From: CALBTQ01 sp036725605
GTDB lineage: Bacteria > Lernaellota > Lernaellaia > Lernaellales > Lernaellaceae
Length of the DNA stretch: 64,000 nt
Assembly (NCBI GenBank): GCA_036725605.1
Contig: DAIMDW010000019.1
Span: forward strand, 1-64,000
Direction of reading: 5' to 3'
The notes under the pieces were generated by a model. It was given only the letters and a program-made list of their open reading frames with translations, was not told the DNA's origin and made no database searches. Shown piece by piece: positions 29,159-38,137 of this stretch. Within the stretch, counting starts at the first letter, position 1, and every line of letters starts with the position of its first letter. The position numbers and the translations under genes are program-made.

Positions 29159-29955
29159 TCGTCTGCCCGCTGTGCGCCGCCGTCGCCCGTACGACGCTCT
29201 ACCGCCACACGCGCAGCGGCGACGTGCAGCGCTGCACCGCCTGCGGCTTCGTCTACTCCGCGCCGCCGGGCGAGGTCCGCGCCGCCGCGCCCGCCTTCAC
29301 CGACGATCCGGCCGTCTATCGCCTCAACGCGCAGGATCGCCTCGGCCGCCTCGAACGCCGCGTCGCCTTGCCCGGCCGCCGCTTGCTCGACGTGGGTTGC
29401 TACGACGGCAACTTCACGCTCGCCGCGCAGGAACTGGGCTTTCTCGCCGAGGGCGTCGAACCCTCGCCGGTCGGCGTCGAACGGGCCCGCGCCAAGGGCC
29501 TGACCGTCGCACAAGGCACGTTGGAAGACGCACCGCTGACCGGCCCCTACGACGCGATCGCGATGATCCACGTGCTCGAGCATTTCGCCGATCCCCTCGT
29601 CGCGCTCGAACGGGCGCGCGCCCTGTTGCATCCGGCCGGCGCGCTGCTGATCGAAGTGCCCAACTTCGCCGCCTGGTCGCGCAAACTGCTGGGCCGTCGC
29701 TGGCGGCAGTTCATCCCCGATCACGAACGCTTCTTCGAACCCTACACGCTGCGCCGCAGCCTGGAGCGCACCGGTTGGGCCGTCGTCGACCTGCGCCCGG
29801 TGGGCAAGGTCGCTTCCGTCGCGTTGCTCGCCGACCGCCTGCGCCGTTATTACAGCCCCGCGCTGGCCGCGCTGGTCGCGCGCCTGGGCCCTGCCGAGAA
29901 GCGCCTGACGATCAATCTGGGCGACATCCTGCTGGCTGTTGCCACCGTGCGTTAA
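29155..29955 (+). CDS. Zinc-ribbon class I SAM methyltransferase
   Basis: A 266-residue protein. An N-terminal zinc ribbon (CPLC and CTAC, residues about 4-34) precedes a Rossmann methyltransferase with motif I LLDVGCYDGNF, motif II GVEPSP and motif IV IHVLEHFADP. This build is common for methyltransferases in O-antigen and exopolysaccharide clusters that modify sugars. It overlaps the GT4 gene by ATGA. The C-terminal part is basic and amphipathic and may touch the membrane. Confidence 0.85.
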   Translation: MIVCPLCAAVARTTLYRHTRSGDVQRCTACGFVYSAPPGEVRAAAPAFTDDPAVYRLNAQDRLGRLERRVALPGRRLLDVGCYDGNFTLAAQELGFLAEGVEPSPVGVERARAKGLTVAQGTLEDAPLTGPYDAIAMIHVLEHFADPLVALERARALLHPAGALLIEVPNFAAWSRKLLGRRWRQFIPDHERFFEPYTLRRSLERTGWAVVDLRPVGKVASVALLADRLRRYYSPALAALVARLGPAEKRLTINLGDILLAVATVR

Positions 29956-30001
29956 GCGCGTTAGACTGCAAACGTTGAGTCGGCGAAACGATGGGTAAGC
30001 G

Positions 30002-31435
30002 ATGAACCGTGAACGATTTTCCGGCCTTAGCGCCTTCATCGTCGCGACGGATGCCCTGGTCATAGTCATCTCGTTCTTCCTGGCGCACTTCCTGGTCGAT
30101 TCGCTCAAGCAGTTCCTGCCGGATCCATACCAGGCACGCCAGTTGTATGAAATGAGCCACTATGGCTGGGTGATGGTCTACGACCTGGCGATGTCCCTGG
30201 CGCTATTGTATCTGTTCGGGTTCTACACCTACGGCCGCACGCTGACGCTCTTCGATACGATCCTCAACCTCGGCAAAGCGACCGTCGTCGGCTTCCTGCT
30301 GCTGATCGCCGTGCTCTTTTTGCTGCGCATCCAGGACGTCTCGCGTTTGCTGCTGGGCGTGTACGCGCTGGTCAAACTGCTGCTGCTCTTCGGCGCGAAG
30401 GGCTTATTGAAATACGTTTTGGGAAAATTGCAGGAGCACGGCTACAACCAGATCAACGCGTTGGTCATCGGCGCGGGCGACCAGGCCGGGCGGCTGATCG
30501 ACCGCCTGCGCTCGCAGCCGGACATGGGCTATCGGCTCATCGGCGTGCTCGCGCCCGATCCGGCCAGGACCGGTCCGCGCTTTCACGACGCCCCGGTGAT
30601 CGGCCGCGTCGGCGAGCTCTACGACGTGCTGCTCAACTACAGCGCCGACGAGGTCTTCTACGCGATGGGCCCCAAGGAGGTCGAGGACCTCAACGCGCTC
30701 GTGTTCGCCTGCGAGGAAGTCGGCGTGCGTTTCAGCGTGCTGGCCGACTGGTTCAAGCCCAACATCGCGCGCACCAGCCTGCGCGTGCTGGGCGAAACCC
30801 CGCTGCTCACCTTTTCCACCACGCCCAGTCAGATCGGCCAACTGCTGATGAAAAACATCACCGACAAGGTGGCGACGGCGATTTTGTTGATCGTCCTTTC
30901 GCCGCTGCTGGCCGCGATCGCCCTGGCGATCAAACTGACCAGCCCGGGGCCGGTGTTGTTCGCGCAATTGCGTTCGGGCCTGAACGGCCGCGTGTTCAAG
31001 TTCTACAAATTCCGCACGATGGTCGAGAACGCCGAGGAGTTGAAAAAGGACCTCGAGCACCGCAACGAAATGAGCGGGCCGGTCTTCAAGATCAAAGACG
31101 ATCCGCGCGTGACGCGCCTGGGCCGCGTCTTGCGCAAGTACAGCCTCGACGAGCTGCCGCAGTTGTTCAACGTGCTGCGCGGCGACATGAGCCTGGTCGG
31201 GCCGCGCCCGCCGATTCCCGCCGAGGTCGTCAAATACGAACGCTGGCAGCGGCGCCGCCTGTCGATGAAGCCGGGCCTGACCTGCTTCTGGCAGATCGGC
31301 GGGCGCAACGAAATCGACTTCGGCGACTGGATGACCATGGACCTGCGCTACATCGACAATTGGTCGTTCCGGCTGGACATCATCATTTTGTTGAAAACGG
31401 TTCCGGTCGTGCTCTTCGGGCGCGGCGGCCGCTGA
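30002..31435 (+). CDS. Polyprenyl-phosphate sugar-1-phosphate transferase (WbaP/WcaJ type)
   Basis: A 477-residue membrane enzyme that starts glycan assembly by moving a sugar-1-phosphate onto undecaprenyl phosphate. Four N-terminal membrane segments (about 12-130) are followed by a Rossmann-like CoA-binding domain (ALVIGAGDQAGRLIDRLR). A further membrane entry near 290-310 precedes the catalytic domain with KFYKFRTMVENAEE, the DELPQLFNVLRGDMSLVGPRP signature and a KPGLTCFWQI end. All conserved residues are present. It is the last plus-strand gene of the polysaccharide run and is convergent with a GT2 gene. Confidence 0.93.
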   Translation: MNRERFSGLSAFIVATDALVIVISFFLAHFLVDSLKQFLPDPYQARQLYEMSHYGWVMVYDLAMSLALLYLFGFYTYGRTLTLFDTILNLGKATVVGFLLLIAVLFLLRIQDVSRLLLGVYALVKLLLLFGAKGLLKYVLGKLQEHGYNQINALVIGAGDQAGRLIDRLRSQPDMGYRLIGVLAPDPARTGPRFHDAPVIGRVGELYDVLLNYSADEVFYAMGPKEVEDLNALVFACEEVGVRFSVLADWFKPNIARTSLRVLGETPLLTFSTTPSQIGQLLMKNITDKVATAILLIVLSPLLAAIALAIKLTSPGPVLFAQLRSGLNGRVFKFYKFRTMVENAEELKKDLEHRNEMSGPVFKIKDDPRVTRLGRVLRKYSLDELPQLFNVLRGDMSLVGPRPPIPAEVVKYERWQRRRLSMKPGLTCFWQIGGRNEIDFGDWMTMDLRYIDNWSFRLDIIILLKTVPVVLFGRGGR

Positions 31436-31438
31436 GCC

Positions 31439-32449
31439 TCACGCGCAAAACCACGCATCCACGCCCTCGGTGAATCCCGCCGCCTGCAACCGCGGGCGAA
31501 TCAACTCGCGCGCCCCGCGCCGTCCCACGTACGCCAGCAGCGGCCACGCGCGATACTCGCCGACGTGCGCCGCGTCGATCACCGGCGCGCCCGCATGGAC
31601 ACGGCCGATCTTGCGCGGATCGATGTCCAGCCAGGCGATCACGCGCACGCCCAAGCCTTGCAGCGGCCGCACGAGCCGCCGACTCATTTTCCCCGCGCCC
31701 CAGACGACCGCCTCGCTTTTGCCCGCCAGCGGACCCGCCGCCAGATACCGCGCCTTGAGCGTCGCGAACGCCTCGGGTCGATAACGCGGATCCACGCGGC
31801 TCGCGCGTTGCGCCCGGTCGCGCCAGAAGTACAGCGGCGCGTCGACCTTCGCCGCCGCGTACCCCGCCGCGTGCAGACGCAGCGCCAGGTCGTAGTCCTC
31901 CGGAAAATCCCCCGCACGCCAGCCGCCCAACGTTTCCAGCGCTTCACGCCGCCACAGCATCGTCGGATGCACCAGCGGACATTCGATGAACCGTTCGCGC
32001 GCGATGTCCGCCGGCTCGCGTAGCGCGTTGACCCACCGCGCGTATTCGCGATAGCCGCCCGCCCACGTCTCGCCCGGCGGCGGCGCGATCAGGCACGAGG
32101 CGCAGACGACTTCCGGCCGTTCGTGCAGCAGCGCCAACTGTCGCGCCAGCCGGTCCGCCGCGCAACGATCGTCCGCGTCCATGCGCGCGATGAATTGCCC
32201 GCGCGCTTCATGCAGCGCCTCGTTGAGCGCCGCGACGATCCCCCGCGCGTCTTGCCGCAACAGCCGGATGCGTGGATCGCTACGCGCGATCGCCGCGACG
32301 AGCGCCGGCGTTTCGTCGCGCGAGCCGTCGTCGACGACGATGATTTCCAAATCGGCGTGAGTCTGGTTTTGCAGATCGGCGAGGGCTTGGGCGATCGTCG
32401 CCGCCTCGTCGCGGGCGGGCAGCAGCACGCTGACCGTCGCGGGCGTCAA
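31439..32449 (-). CDS. GT2 family glycosyltransferase with extra C-terminal domain
   Basis: A 336-residue protein. The GT-A domain starts VSVLLPARDEAATIAQAL and has VVDDGSRDETP and the MDADDRC metal motif, with PEDYDLALRL as the acceptor-side signature. The C-terminal 90 residues form a small Rossmann-like part (SEAVVWGAGKMSRRLVRPL) seen in some bacterial GT2 proteins. The start is a TTG at 32449 that overlaps the stop of the AAA ATPase gene, so translation is likely coupled. It sits beside the polysaccharide genes but is transcribed with the AAA gene. Confidence 0.85.
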   Translation of the reverse strand: MTPATVSVLLPARDEAATIAQALADLQNQTHADLEIIVVDDGSRDETPALVAAIARSDPRIRLLRQDARGIVAALNEALHEARGQFIARMDADDRCAADRLARQLALLHERPEVVCASCLIAPPPGETWAGGYREYARWVNALREPADIARERFIECPLVHPTMLWRREALETLGGWRAGDFPEDYDLALRLHAAGYAAAKVDAPLYFWRDRAQRASRVDPRYRPEAFATLKARYLAAGPLAGKSEAVVWGAGKMSRRLVRPLQGLGVRVIAWLDIDPRKIGRVHAGAPVIDAAHVGEYRAWPLLAYVGRRGARELIRPRLQAAGFTEGVDAWFCA

Positions 32450-34182
32450 TCGATCAGCACCTTGAGCCGCCGCAACTGCTCGGTGACTTCCTTGCGCGGC
32501 ATGTCGCGGTACTGCGGCGGCAGCAGGTCGCGGTTGGTGCATTCCATCACCGCGGCCATCGTCTGGTAGTCGATCTCCTCGGCGTACACCGGCGGAATGA
32601 ACTGCGTGAAGGCCTTGTGGAAGTCTTTGGCCGTCACCGTCTTGCCGCCGCGCAGCGCCGCGTGTTTCTTGGCGCGAATGCAGATCGACTCGATGTCCGC
32701 GCCCGACAGCCGCGGCGCGCCGGCCGCCTGGTATTCCTTCTCGATCGAGGCGAGCCTGGTTTGGATGTTGTTCTTTTTGACGAACACCGCGAACAGGTCG
32801 TCGCGATCCTTCGCCGTCGCCGGATGAAACAGCGCGATGTGCTCCTCGGCGCGGCCCTGCCGTTTGATGTCCACCGGCAGCAGGTCCGGCCGGGCGGTGA
32901 GCAGGAACCAGATGACGTGGCCGCGATTGGCCGTGTCGGCCATGAACGAGGCGATCGTGCCGAAGATGCGCGAGCTGGTGCCCGAATCGCCCGCCGCGTC
33001 GCGGTCGCCGATCCACGTGTCGGCCTCGTCGATCACCACGCCCAGCGGGCCCATCGCGCGGAAGATCGCCAGCAGCTTTTGCAGATTCGATTCGGTCACG
33101 CCCTGCCACTGGCTGCGGATGTTGAGCAGCTTGACCATCGGCACGCCGATCTCGCCGGTGAAGCAGGTGGCCAGGAACGTCTTGCCCGTGCCCACCGGTC
33201 CGCAGATCAAATAGCCCATCGGCAGCACGTCCAGCCGTCCTTCGCGCAGCATCTTCGCCGCCGCCTTGAGCTCGGCCACCGCTTCGCCCGCGCCGGCGAC
33301 CATGTCCAGGTTGAAGCGCGGCTGAATGAATTCGAGCAGCCCGAAGCACTCGGCCTCGATCAGTTCCTTCTTGCGCTGCATGAGGTGCTTCATCGTCAAC
33401 TGCCGCTGGTGGCGCAGCGTCTCGGCCAGCAAATGGCGGATGTGCACGCGGCTCAGCCCGCCGGTCAGCTCGGCCACCGCCTCGATCTTGATCGCCGACA
33501 GCTTGTCCCATTCCTGGCCCGTCGTCTGCGCGCGGATGAACTCGATGCGCTCGGTGCGGTCGGGCAGTTCGATCTCCACCGAGGCCATGTACGGATTGCG
33601 CACCACGTCCTGGTGCAGGCGGCTCAGGTGTTCGGTGAGCAGGCACACGGTTACGTCGGCCTGCAAAATGGCCGGGTCGTCGGCCCAGTTGCGCAGGTAG
33701 ATGATGCTGGCGCGGTCCGCGTCGCTCAGGTAGCCCGCCTCGCTTTGCGGCGCGATCAGATCGGCGTACTCGATGACCAGCGCGATACTCTTGCGTTCGG
33801 CGATGCGCGTGCGCAGGTAGCGGTCGATCAGCGGGAAGAGCTTCACCGGCTCGCGCGGCACCTGGATGATCGTCTCGCGTCCCTTGCCCGTGACGGTCTG
33901 GTACGCCTGCATGAACTGCGCGAAGTCGTTGGCCGTCTCGTTGCCGCCGTAGGTCAGACCCTCGGCGCGATCGTAGTGCAGCACCAGGTCGCGTCCGACG
34001 AACAGGCTCTTGTCCAGAAATTGCGTCAGCGGCAGAAACTCGACGCGCCCCCCGGATCGATACGGCACCAGGTCGCGGATGTTGCCGTGCAGCGTGAACT
34101 GGCTGATCGTGTGCGAGGCGTATTTGACGGCCAGTTGCGCGGCCCAGCCGGGCAGGGTGGACACGTAGTTTTGGTCGATCAT
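32446..34182 (-). CDS. Two-domain AAA ATPase, first domain degenerate
   Basis: A 578-residue cytosolic protein. The C-terminal AAA domain is complete: Walker A GPVGTGKT (residues 328-335), Walker B VIDEADTW with Asp385 and Glu386, a sensor segment LLTARPDLLP and a C-terminal helical lid. The N-terminal half looks like a second AAA domain that has lost Walker A but keeps a Walker-B-like strand SIALVIEYADLI and a sensor-like VTVCLLTEHLSRLHQDV. The ATG at 34182 has AAAGGAG upstream and overlaps the stop of the membrane coiled-coil gene. A remodelling ATPase acting with that partner is the natural inference. The substrate is unknown. Confidence 0.82.
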   Translation of the reverse strand: MIDQNYVSTLPGWAAQLAVKYASHTISQFTLHGNIRDLVPYRSGGRVEFLPLTQFLDKSLFVGRDLVLHYDRAEGLTYGGNETANDFAQFMQAYQTVTGKGRETIIQVPREPVKLFPLIDRYLRTRIAERKSIALVIEYADLIAPQSEAGYLSDADRASIIYLRNWADDPAILQADVTVCLLTEHLSRLHQDVVRNPYMASVEIELPDRTERIEFIRAQTTGQEWDKLSAIKIEAVAELTGGLSRVHIRHLLAETLRHQRQLTMKHLMQRKKELIEAECFGLLEFIQPRFNLDMVAGAGEAVAELKAAAKMLREGRLDVLPMGYLICGPVGTGKTFLATCFTGEIGVPMVKLLNIRSQWQGVTESNLQKLLAIFRAMGPLGVVIDEADTWIGDRDAAGDSGTSSRIFGTIASFMADTANRGHVIWFLLTARPDLLPVDIKRQGRAEEHIALFHPATAKDRDDLFAVFVKKNNIQTRLASIEKEYQAAGAPRLSGADIESICIRAKKHAALRGGKTVTAKDFHKAFTQFIPPVYAEEIDYQTMAAVMECTNRDLLPPQYRDMPRKEVTEQLRRLKVLID

Positions 34183-34982
34183 CCTTTGCTCCTTTGCGCC
34201 GACAGCACCGAGGCGGGCAATTCGTCGACGGCGGAGGTTTCCAGTTCGACGGTCAGCAACCGCGCGTCGTTCATGTTGGCCAGCACGAGGTCGACCTGCG
34301 GCGCGATGTCGGTGGGCGATGAGAGCTCGCCGAACTGGTCGCCCAACGATTTGACGGTGCTGTCCATCAGGTCCAGTTGCGCGCCGATGCGCGCGCGCCG
34401 CTCGCCGATGGTCGCGTAGCGCTGCACGCGCTTGGCCAACAGGTCGCGGTTTTGCTCGAGCGCCATGATCGTCGCCGCGTCGGTGCCCTGGGCGATTTTC
34501 GCGTCCAGCGCGACGATCTCCTGCCGCAGTTGCTCGCCGGTGGTCGCGCCGGCGAATTCGCTCAGGTCGCGGTCGGCGCTCAGCAGCGACAGGTACGAGG
34601 CCGAGAGCGTCTGCAGATTGGCCAGCACGCCGCCGATCAGCGGATCCTCGTCCAACTCGCGTTGCTCGGCGCGCGCGACGATGTCGTTGACGTGCCGCCG
34701 GAACAGTTGGTAGCGATCGGCGCGCACGTTGTCCAGGCCGCTGACGTGCGCCGCGAGCTGCTTGGGCGTCACGCCGCTTTGCCAGCCGAGGTTGCGCCGC
34801 ACCTTGCGCCGGAAACGTCGACTGCCCGAACGCGCGGCCAGGTAGGCGAATTCGATCACCGCCGCCGCCGCGCCGACGATCCAACTGCCCGTCAGCAGCG
34901 TCAGCCCGCCGGCCAGCACCACGTAGATCAGGTTGCCCGGCGTTTTGAGCGCTTCGGTCGTGTAGTTGATCTTATCGGCCAC
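34179..34982 (-). CDS. Membrane-anchored helical partner of the AAA ATPase
   Basis: A 267-residue protein starting at a GTG (34982) with AAGGAG upstream. Two close hydrophobic segments lie at about 17-50, followed by a basic stretch (RRFRRKVRRN) and a long helical, mostly charged domain (about 75-240) with coiled-coil character. No family recognised. The 4-base overlap with the AAA gene suggests that the two proteins work together, for example as an ATPase and its membrane receptor. Confidence 0.6.
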   Translation of the reverse strand: MADKINYTTEALKTPGNLIYVVLAGGLTLLTGSWIVGAAAAVIEFAYLAARSGSRRFRRKVRRNLGWQSGVTPKQLAAHVSGLDNVRADRYQLFRRHVNDIVARAEQRELDEDPLIGGVLANLQTLSASYLSLLSADRDLSEFAGATTGEQLRQEIVALDAKIAQGTDAATIMALEQNRDLLAKRVQRYATIGERRARIGAQLDLMDSTVKSLGDQFGELSSPTDIAPQVDLVLANMNDARLLTVELETSAVDELPASVLSAQRSKG

Positions 34983-35056
34983 GGGTCGCTCCTTATGTTC
35001 GTTGAACGCTTATTTTTACCAAGTTTGTTCGCTCGCCGCAAAGCAGGCCCGCGCTT

Positions 35057-35821
35057 TTAGCGAACGGCCCGCGCGACGACCGCCGCGTCCACCCGCACCG
35101 CGCCGGCCCGCTTGAGGATCTTCGCGCACTCGTGCAGCGTCGCGCCGGTCGAGGCGACGTCGTCGATCAGCAAAATCGCGCGTCCGGCGACATCGGCCCC
35201 CGCGGGCACGACGAAGGCATGCTTGACGTTTTTGTGCCGCTCTTTGTCGGTCAGTTGCGCCTGCGGCGGCGTGGGCCGCGCGCGTTCGAGCCACGCGGTT
35301 TGCACCGGCGGCACGCCCGGCCCGAGGTGCCGGGCCAGCAGCCGCGCCTGGTTGAAATGCCGCTCGGCCAGCCGCTTGGGATGCAGCGGCACGGGCACCA
35401 GCGCGTCGTAATCGTCCCAGCGTACGCCCAGTTCCTCGACCGCCCGCAGCACGCGCGCCAACGCGTGCAGGCTGCCGGTGTAGCGATAGTATTTGAGTTC
35501 CTTGATCGTCTTGGCCGCCGCGCCCGCGTAGGTGACCGTGCCGCGCAGCATGTCGTAGGCGGGCCGCTTCTTTGCGCAATCGGCGCACAACGCGCCGCCG
35601 TCGCCGGCCGCGAAGGGCAGGCCGCACACGCGACACAGCGGCGGGCGGATCGGCTGGATGCGCGCACGGCATTTGGCGCAGCCCAGCGCGTCGCCGTCGC
35701 GACCCAGCGGTCCGTTGCACCACGGACACTGGCGCGGCGTCAGCAATTCGTTGAGGCGGCGGAACAAACGCGCGGTTAACGACAAAGCGGCGGTCGAACG
35801 CGAAGTCGTCCCGCCGCTCAT
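35057..35821 (-). CDS. comF: ComF family phosphoribosyltransferase-like protein
   Basis: A 254-residue protein. The N-terminal double zinc finger has CPWCNGPL, CAKC, CRVCGLPF and CADC. The C-terminal type I phosphoribosyltransferase domain has the PVPLHPKRLAERHFNQA loop and the PRPP motif AILLIDDVASTGATL. ComF proteins are needed for DNA uptake in naturally competent bacteria and are implicated in DNA repair in others. The ATG at 35821 lies 12 bases after the phosphoglycerate mutase stop. Confidence 0.92.
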   Translation of the reverse strand: MSGGTTSRSTAALSLTARLFRRLNELLTPRQCPWCNGPLGRDGDALGCAKCRARIQPIRPPLCRVCGLPFAAGDGGALCADCAKKRPAYDMLRGTVTYAGAAAKTIKELKYYRYTGSLHALARVLRAVEELGVRWDDYDALVPVPLHPKRLAERHFNQARLLARHLGPGVPPVQTAWLERARPTPPQAQLTDKERHKNVKHAFVVPAGADVAGRAILLIDDVASTGATLHECAKILKRAGAVRVDAAVVARAVR

Positions 35822-35832
35822 CTCATCGTTTC

Positions 35833-37143
35833 TCAGGCGCCGAATTTGGCCAGCCGTCCGGCGTAGGCCATCGTCAGCGGCAGCAGGTCGACGCCCCGCA
35901 CGCGGCCCAGGCCGCCGCGCATGCAGGCGCGTTCGCCGAAGGTCGTCGCTTCGTCGGGGATAACCAGCGCGGCGCTCATCAGCGTCGGCACGGGGTGGAA
36001 GCTGTGGCTTTTCATCGCCGCGGGCGTCGAGTGGTCGCCGGTGACGCACAGCACGTCGGGCGCCAGCGCGGAGATGCGCGGCAGCAGCGCGTCGACCTCC
36101 TCGATCACGTGCACCTTCGCGTCGAAGTTGCCGTCCTCGCCGTAGCTGTCGGTTTTCTTCACGTGGACGAAGAAGAAGTCGTAGTCGGGCCACACCTGCG
36201 CCAGCGTGTCGATTTCGTCGGCCACGGCGATCGCCTGACGGTCCGCCGGCGCCAGGTCGCGGTTGGCGACGTCCGGCGTGGTGGCGATCACGTCCATGCC
36301 CACCAGCCGCGCGATGCCGCGATAGTCGGGGTAGGCCGCGATCGCCGCGCAGCGCATGCCGGTCAATTCGGCGAGGCTGGGGAATTTTTTGTACGTGTCG
36401 AAGCCGCGCGTGAGGATGAAGTTCGCCGGGTGCTTGTCGCGCAACGCTTCGCGGGCCTGGCGCAGAATCTCGGCGACGACCTCGGCCGTCTTGCGCGCGG
36501 CCGGATCGTTTTCCATGCCCGCGACCGGCGCCGGCGCCAACGGCGCGACGCCCACGGCCTGCGGATCGGTGTCGATCAACGCGCCCGACCAACCCGCGCC
36601 CTTGAGGTGCATCACCGCGCGGTGTTCCTTGCTGTGCCAAAAGTCGACCTCGACGCCCGGCACGCGGATCTTCTCGCGCAGCAGCGCCACCAGATCGCTG
36701 GCCGGCCCGTCCTGAATGCGTCCGGCGCGACGGTCGGCGACGATCATCCCGTTTTCGTTTTCGTCGACGGTGCAGAAATTCAGCCGCGCCGAAACCTCGC
36801 CGGGTTTCATCACGTCGGGCTCGAAGCAGCGCGCGCCGAACAGCGCCAGCACGCCGCGGCCCATTTCGTAGACCAGCGGGTCGTAGCCGAAAAGCGCCAG
36901 GTGCGCCAGGCCCGAACCGGGCGTGAAGCCCGGGCCGATCGGATCGTGCAGGCCCAGCGCGCCGCCGGCCGCCAGCGCGTCGAGGTGGGGCGCGACCGCC
37001 GTTTCCAGTTCGGTCTTGCCGCCGGGCCCGGTGGCGGCGCCGCCCAGGCCGTCCATGACCAGCAGGACGATCTTCGACTTGACATTCTTATGTTGCGCCA
37101 GTCGTGCGACTAGCTGCAAATGCGGAGTAATCGGGTATTCCAT
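35833..37143 (-). CDS. apgM: Archaeal-type cofactor-independent phosphoglycerate mutase
   Basis: A 436-residue glycolytic enzyme of the ApgM family in the alkaline phosphatase superfamily, interconverting 3- and 2-phosphoglycerate. Marks are the metal-binding VVLLVMDGLGG, PGSGLAHLALFGYDP around the active-site region, FFFVHVKKTDSYGEDGN and VTGDHSTP. Length is slightly above the usual 400. The ATG at 37143 has AGGAAGGAAC upstream. It lies between rsfS and comF on the same strand. Confidence 0.93.
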   Translation of the reverse strand: MEYPITPHLQLVARLAQHKNVKSKIVLLVMDGLGGAATGPGGKTELETAVAPHLDALAAGGALGLHDPIGPGFTPGSGLAHLALFGYDPLVYEMGRGVLALFGARCFEPDVMKPGEVSARLNFCTVDENENGMIVADRRAGRIQDGPASDLVALLREKIRVPGVEVDFWHSKEHRAVMHLKGAGWSGALIDTDPQAVGVAPLAPAPVAGMENDPAARKTAEVVAEILRQAREALRDKHPANFILTRGFDTYKKFPSLAELTGMRCAAIAAYPDYRGIARLVGMDVIATTPDVANRDLAPADRQAIAVADEIDTLAQVWPDYDFFFVHVKKTDSYGEDGNFDAKVHVIEEVDALLPRISALAPDVLCVTGDHSTPAAMKSHSFHPVPTLMSAALVIPDEATTFGERACMRGGLGRVRGVDLLPLTMAYAGRLAKFGA

Positions 37144-37191
37144 CGGTGTTCCTTCCTGGTTGATGATTTTTTTGCGGGTCGTCGGCGTCCG

Positions 37192-37533
37192 TCAGGACGC
37201 GGCGGCCGGATCGAGCCGCTGGGCGTCGGGGTACAGCCCCTCGATGTCGTAGTACAACCGCATCGGTTCGTGGAAGCAATGAAAGACGACATCGCCGAAA
37301 TCCAGCAGCACCCACAGCCCCTCGCTTTCCCCCTCCATGATCAACGGCCGCTCGCCGGCGTGCTTCATCTCCTGGGCGACGTGCGCGGCGATGGTCTGCA
37401 CCTGCCGCGTCGAACGCCCGTGGCACACCGCGATGGCGTCGGTGTAGGAGCATAAATTGCTGACGGAAAGAAAAACGAGATCGACGGCGTTTTTATCCTG
37501 CGCCAGTTCGGCCAGCCGGCGCAACTTTTCCAT
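37192..37533 (-). CDS. rsfS: Ribosomal silencing factor RsfS
   Basis: A 113-residue protein of the RsfS/Iojap family. It binds ribosomal protein L14 and blocks subunit joining during starvation. Recognisable blocks are the VDLVFLSVSNLCSYTDA strand, STRQVQTIAAHV, and the C-terminal WVLLDFGDVVFHCFHEPMR. The ATG at 37533 fits the domain start. A GTG at 37542, with GGAGGT about 10 bases upstream, is equally possible. The gene heads a minus-strand run with the phosphoglycerate mutase and ComF. Confidence 0.92.
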   Translation of the reverse strand: MEKLRRLAELAQDKNAVDLVFLSVSNLCSYTDAIAVCHGRSTRQVQTIAAHVAQEMKHAGERPLIMEGESEGLWVLLDFGDVVFHCFHEPMRLYYDIEGLYPDAQRLDPAAAS

Positions 37534-37702
37534 GGTGTCCACGAAGCAGCTCACCTCCGGGTTGTTGATGTCCCAGTCTCATCGTAACCATCCGGCCGCC
37601 GGGCCGTCAATCTCTTTGCCGTCGCGCGAAACGGATATTGCCAAGGGACCGGCGATTCTCTAATCTGACATTGATTCAGGTCGGTTATGCGGGAGGTGGA
37701 CA

Positions 37703-38137
37703 ATGAGGAAATCCCTGGTCTTGTTTTTTCTGATCCTGGCCGCGCTGTGCCTGAGCCTCGCCGGCGGCTGCAGTTGCGACGACGATGACGACGACAACGA
37801 CGACAACGATTCCGGCGACGACGATGACGACGACGACACCGACGACGATATGGTCGACGACGACACCGACGACGACACCGACGACGACACCGATGACGAT
37901 GACGACGATACGCCGCCCTACAACACCGAATTGTGTGAGCCGGCGATGGAAGCCATCTACGAGGAATGCCATCTGTCGATCACCGTCGGTGAAACGCCGC
38001 TGACCCAGGAAGAAGCCGTCGCGAGTTGCGAAAACGTCGAGTACCTCTTCTGGCCCTGCGCGCTGGATTGCTACCTCGACTACGAGGAAGATTGTCTCGC
38101 CATGTACGCCTGCCTGCAGGAGTGTATTGCCGAATGA
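37703..38137 (+). CDS. Poly-Asp lipoprotein with Cys-rich tail
   Basis: A 144-residue protein. The signal peptide ends at an AGGC lipobox (Cys23). The next 50 residues are almost all Asp with a few Asn, Ser and Thr, forming a highly charged stalk. The C-terminal 75 residues have six cysteines (CEPAMEAIYEECH, CENVEYLFWPCALDCYLDY) that probably pair. The same plan recurs in four other proteins of the window. Function unknown. The stop overlaps the start of the MBL-fold lipoprotein by ATGA. Confidence 0.8.
   Translation: MRKSLVLFFLILAALCLSLAGGCSCDDDDDDNDDNDSGDDDDDDDTDDDMVDDDTDDDTDDDTDDDDDDTPPYNTELCEPAMEAIYEECHLSITVGETPLTQEEAVASCENVEYLFWPCALDCYLDYEEDCLAMYACLQECIAE

Noticed and set aside
37780..37920. 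Microsatellite in the poly-Asp coding region
   Set aside because: GAC and GAT codons alternate irregularly, so this reflects amino acid composition and not an exact DNA repeat.
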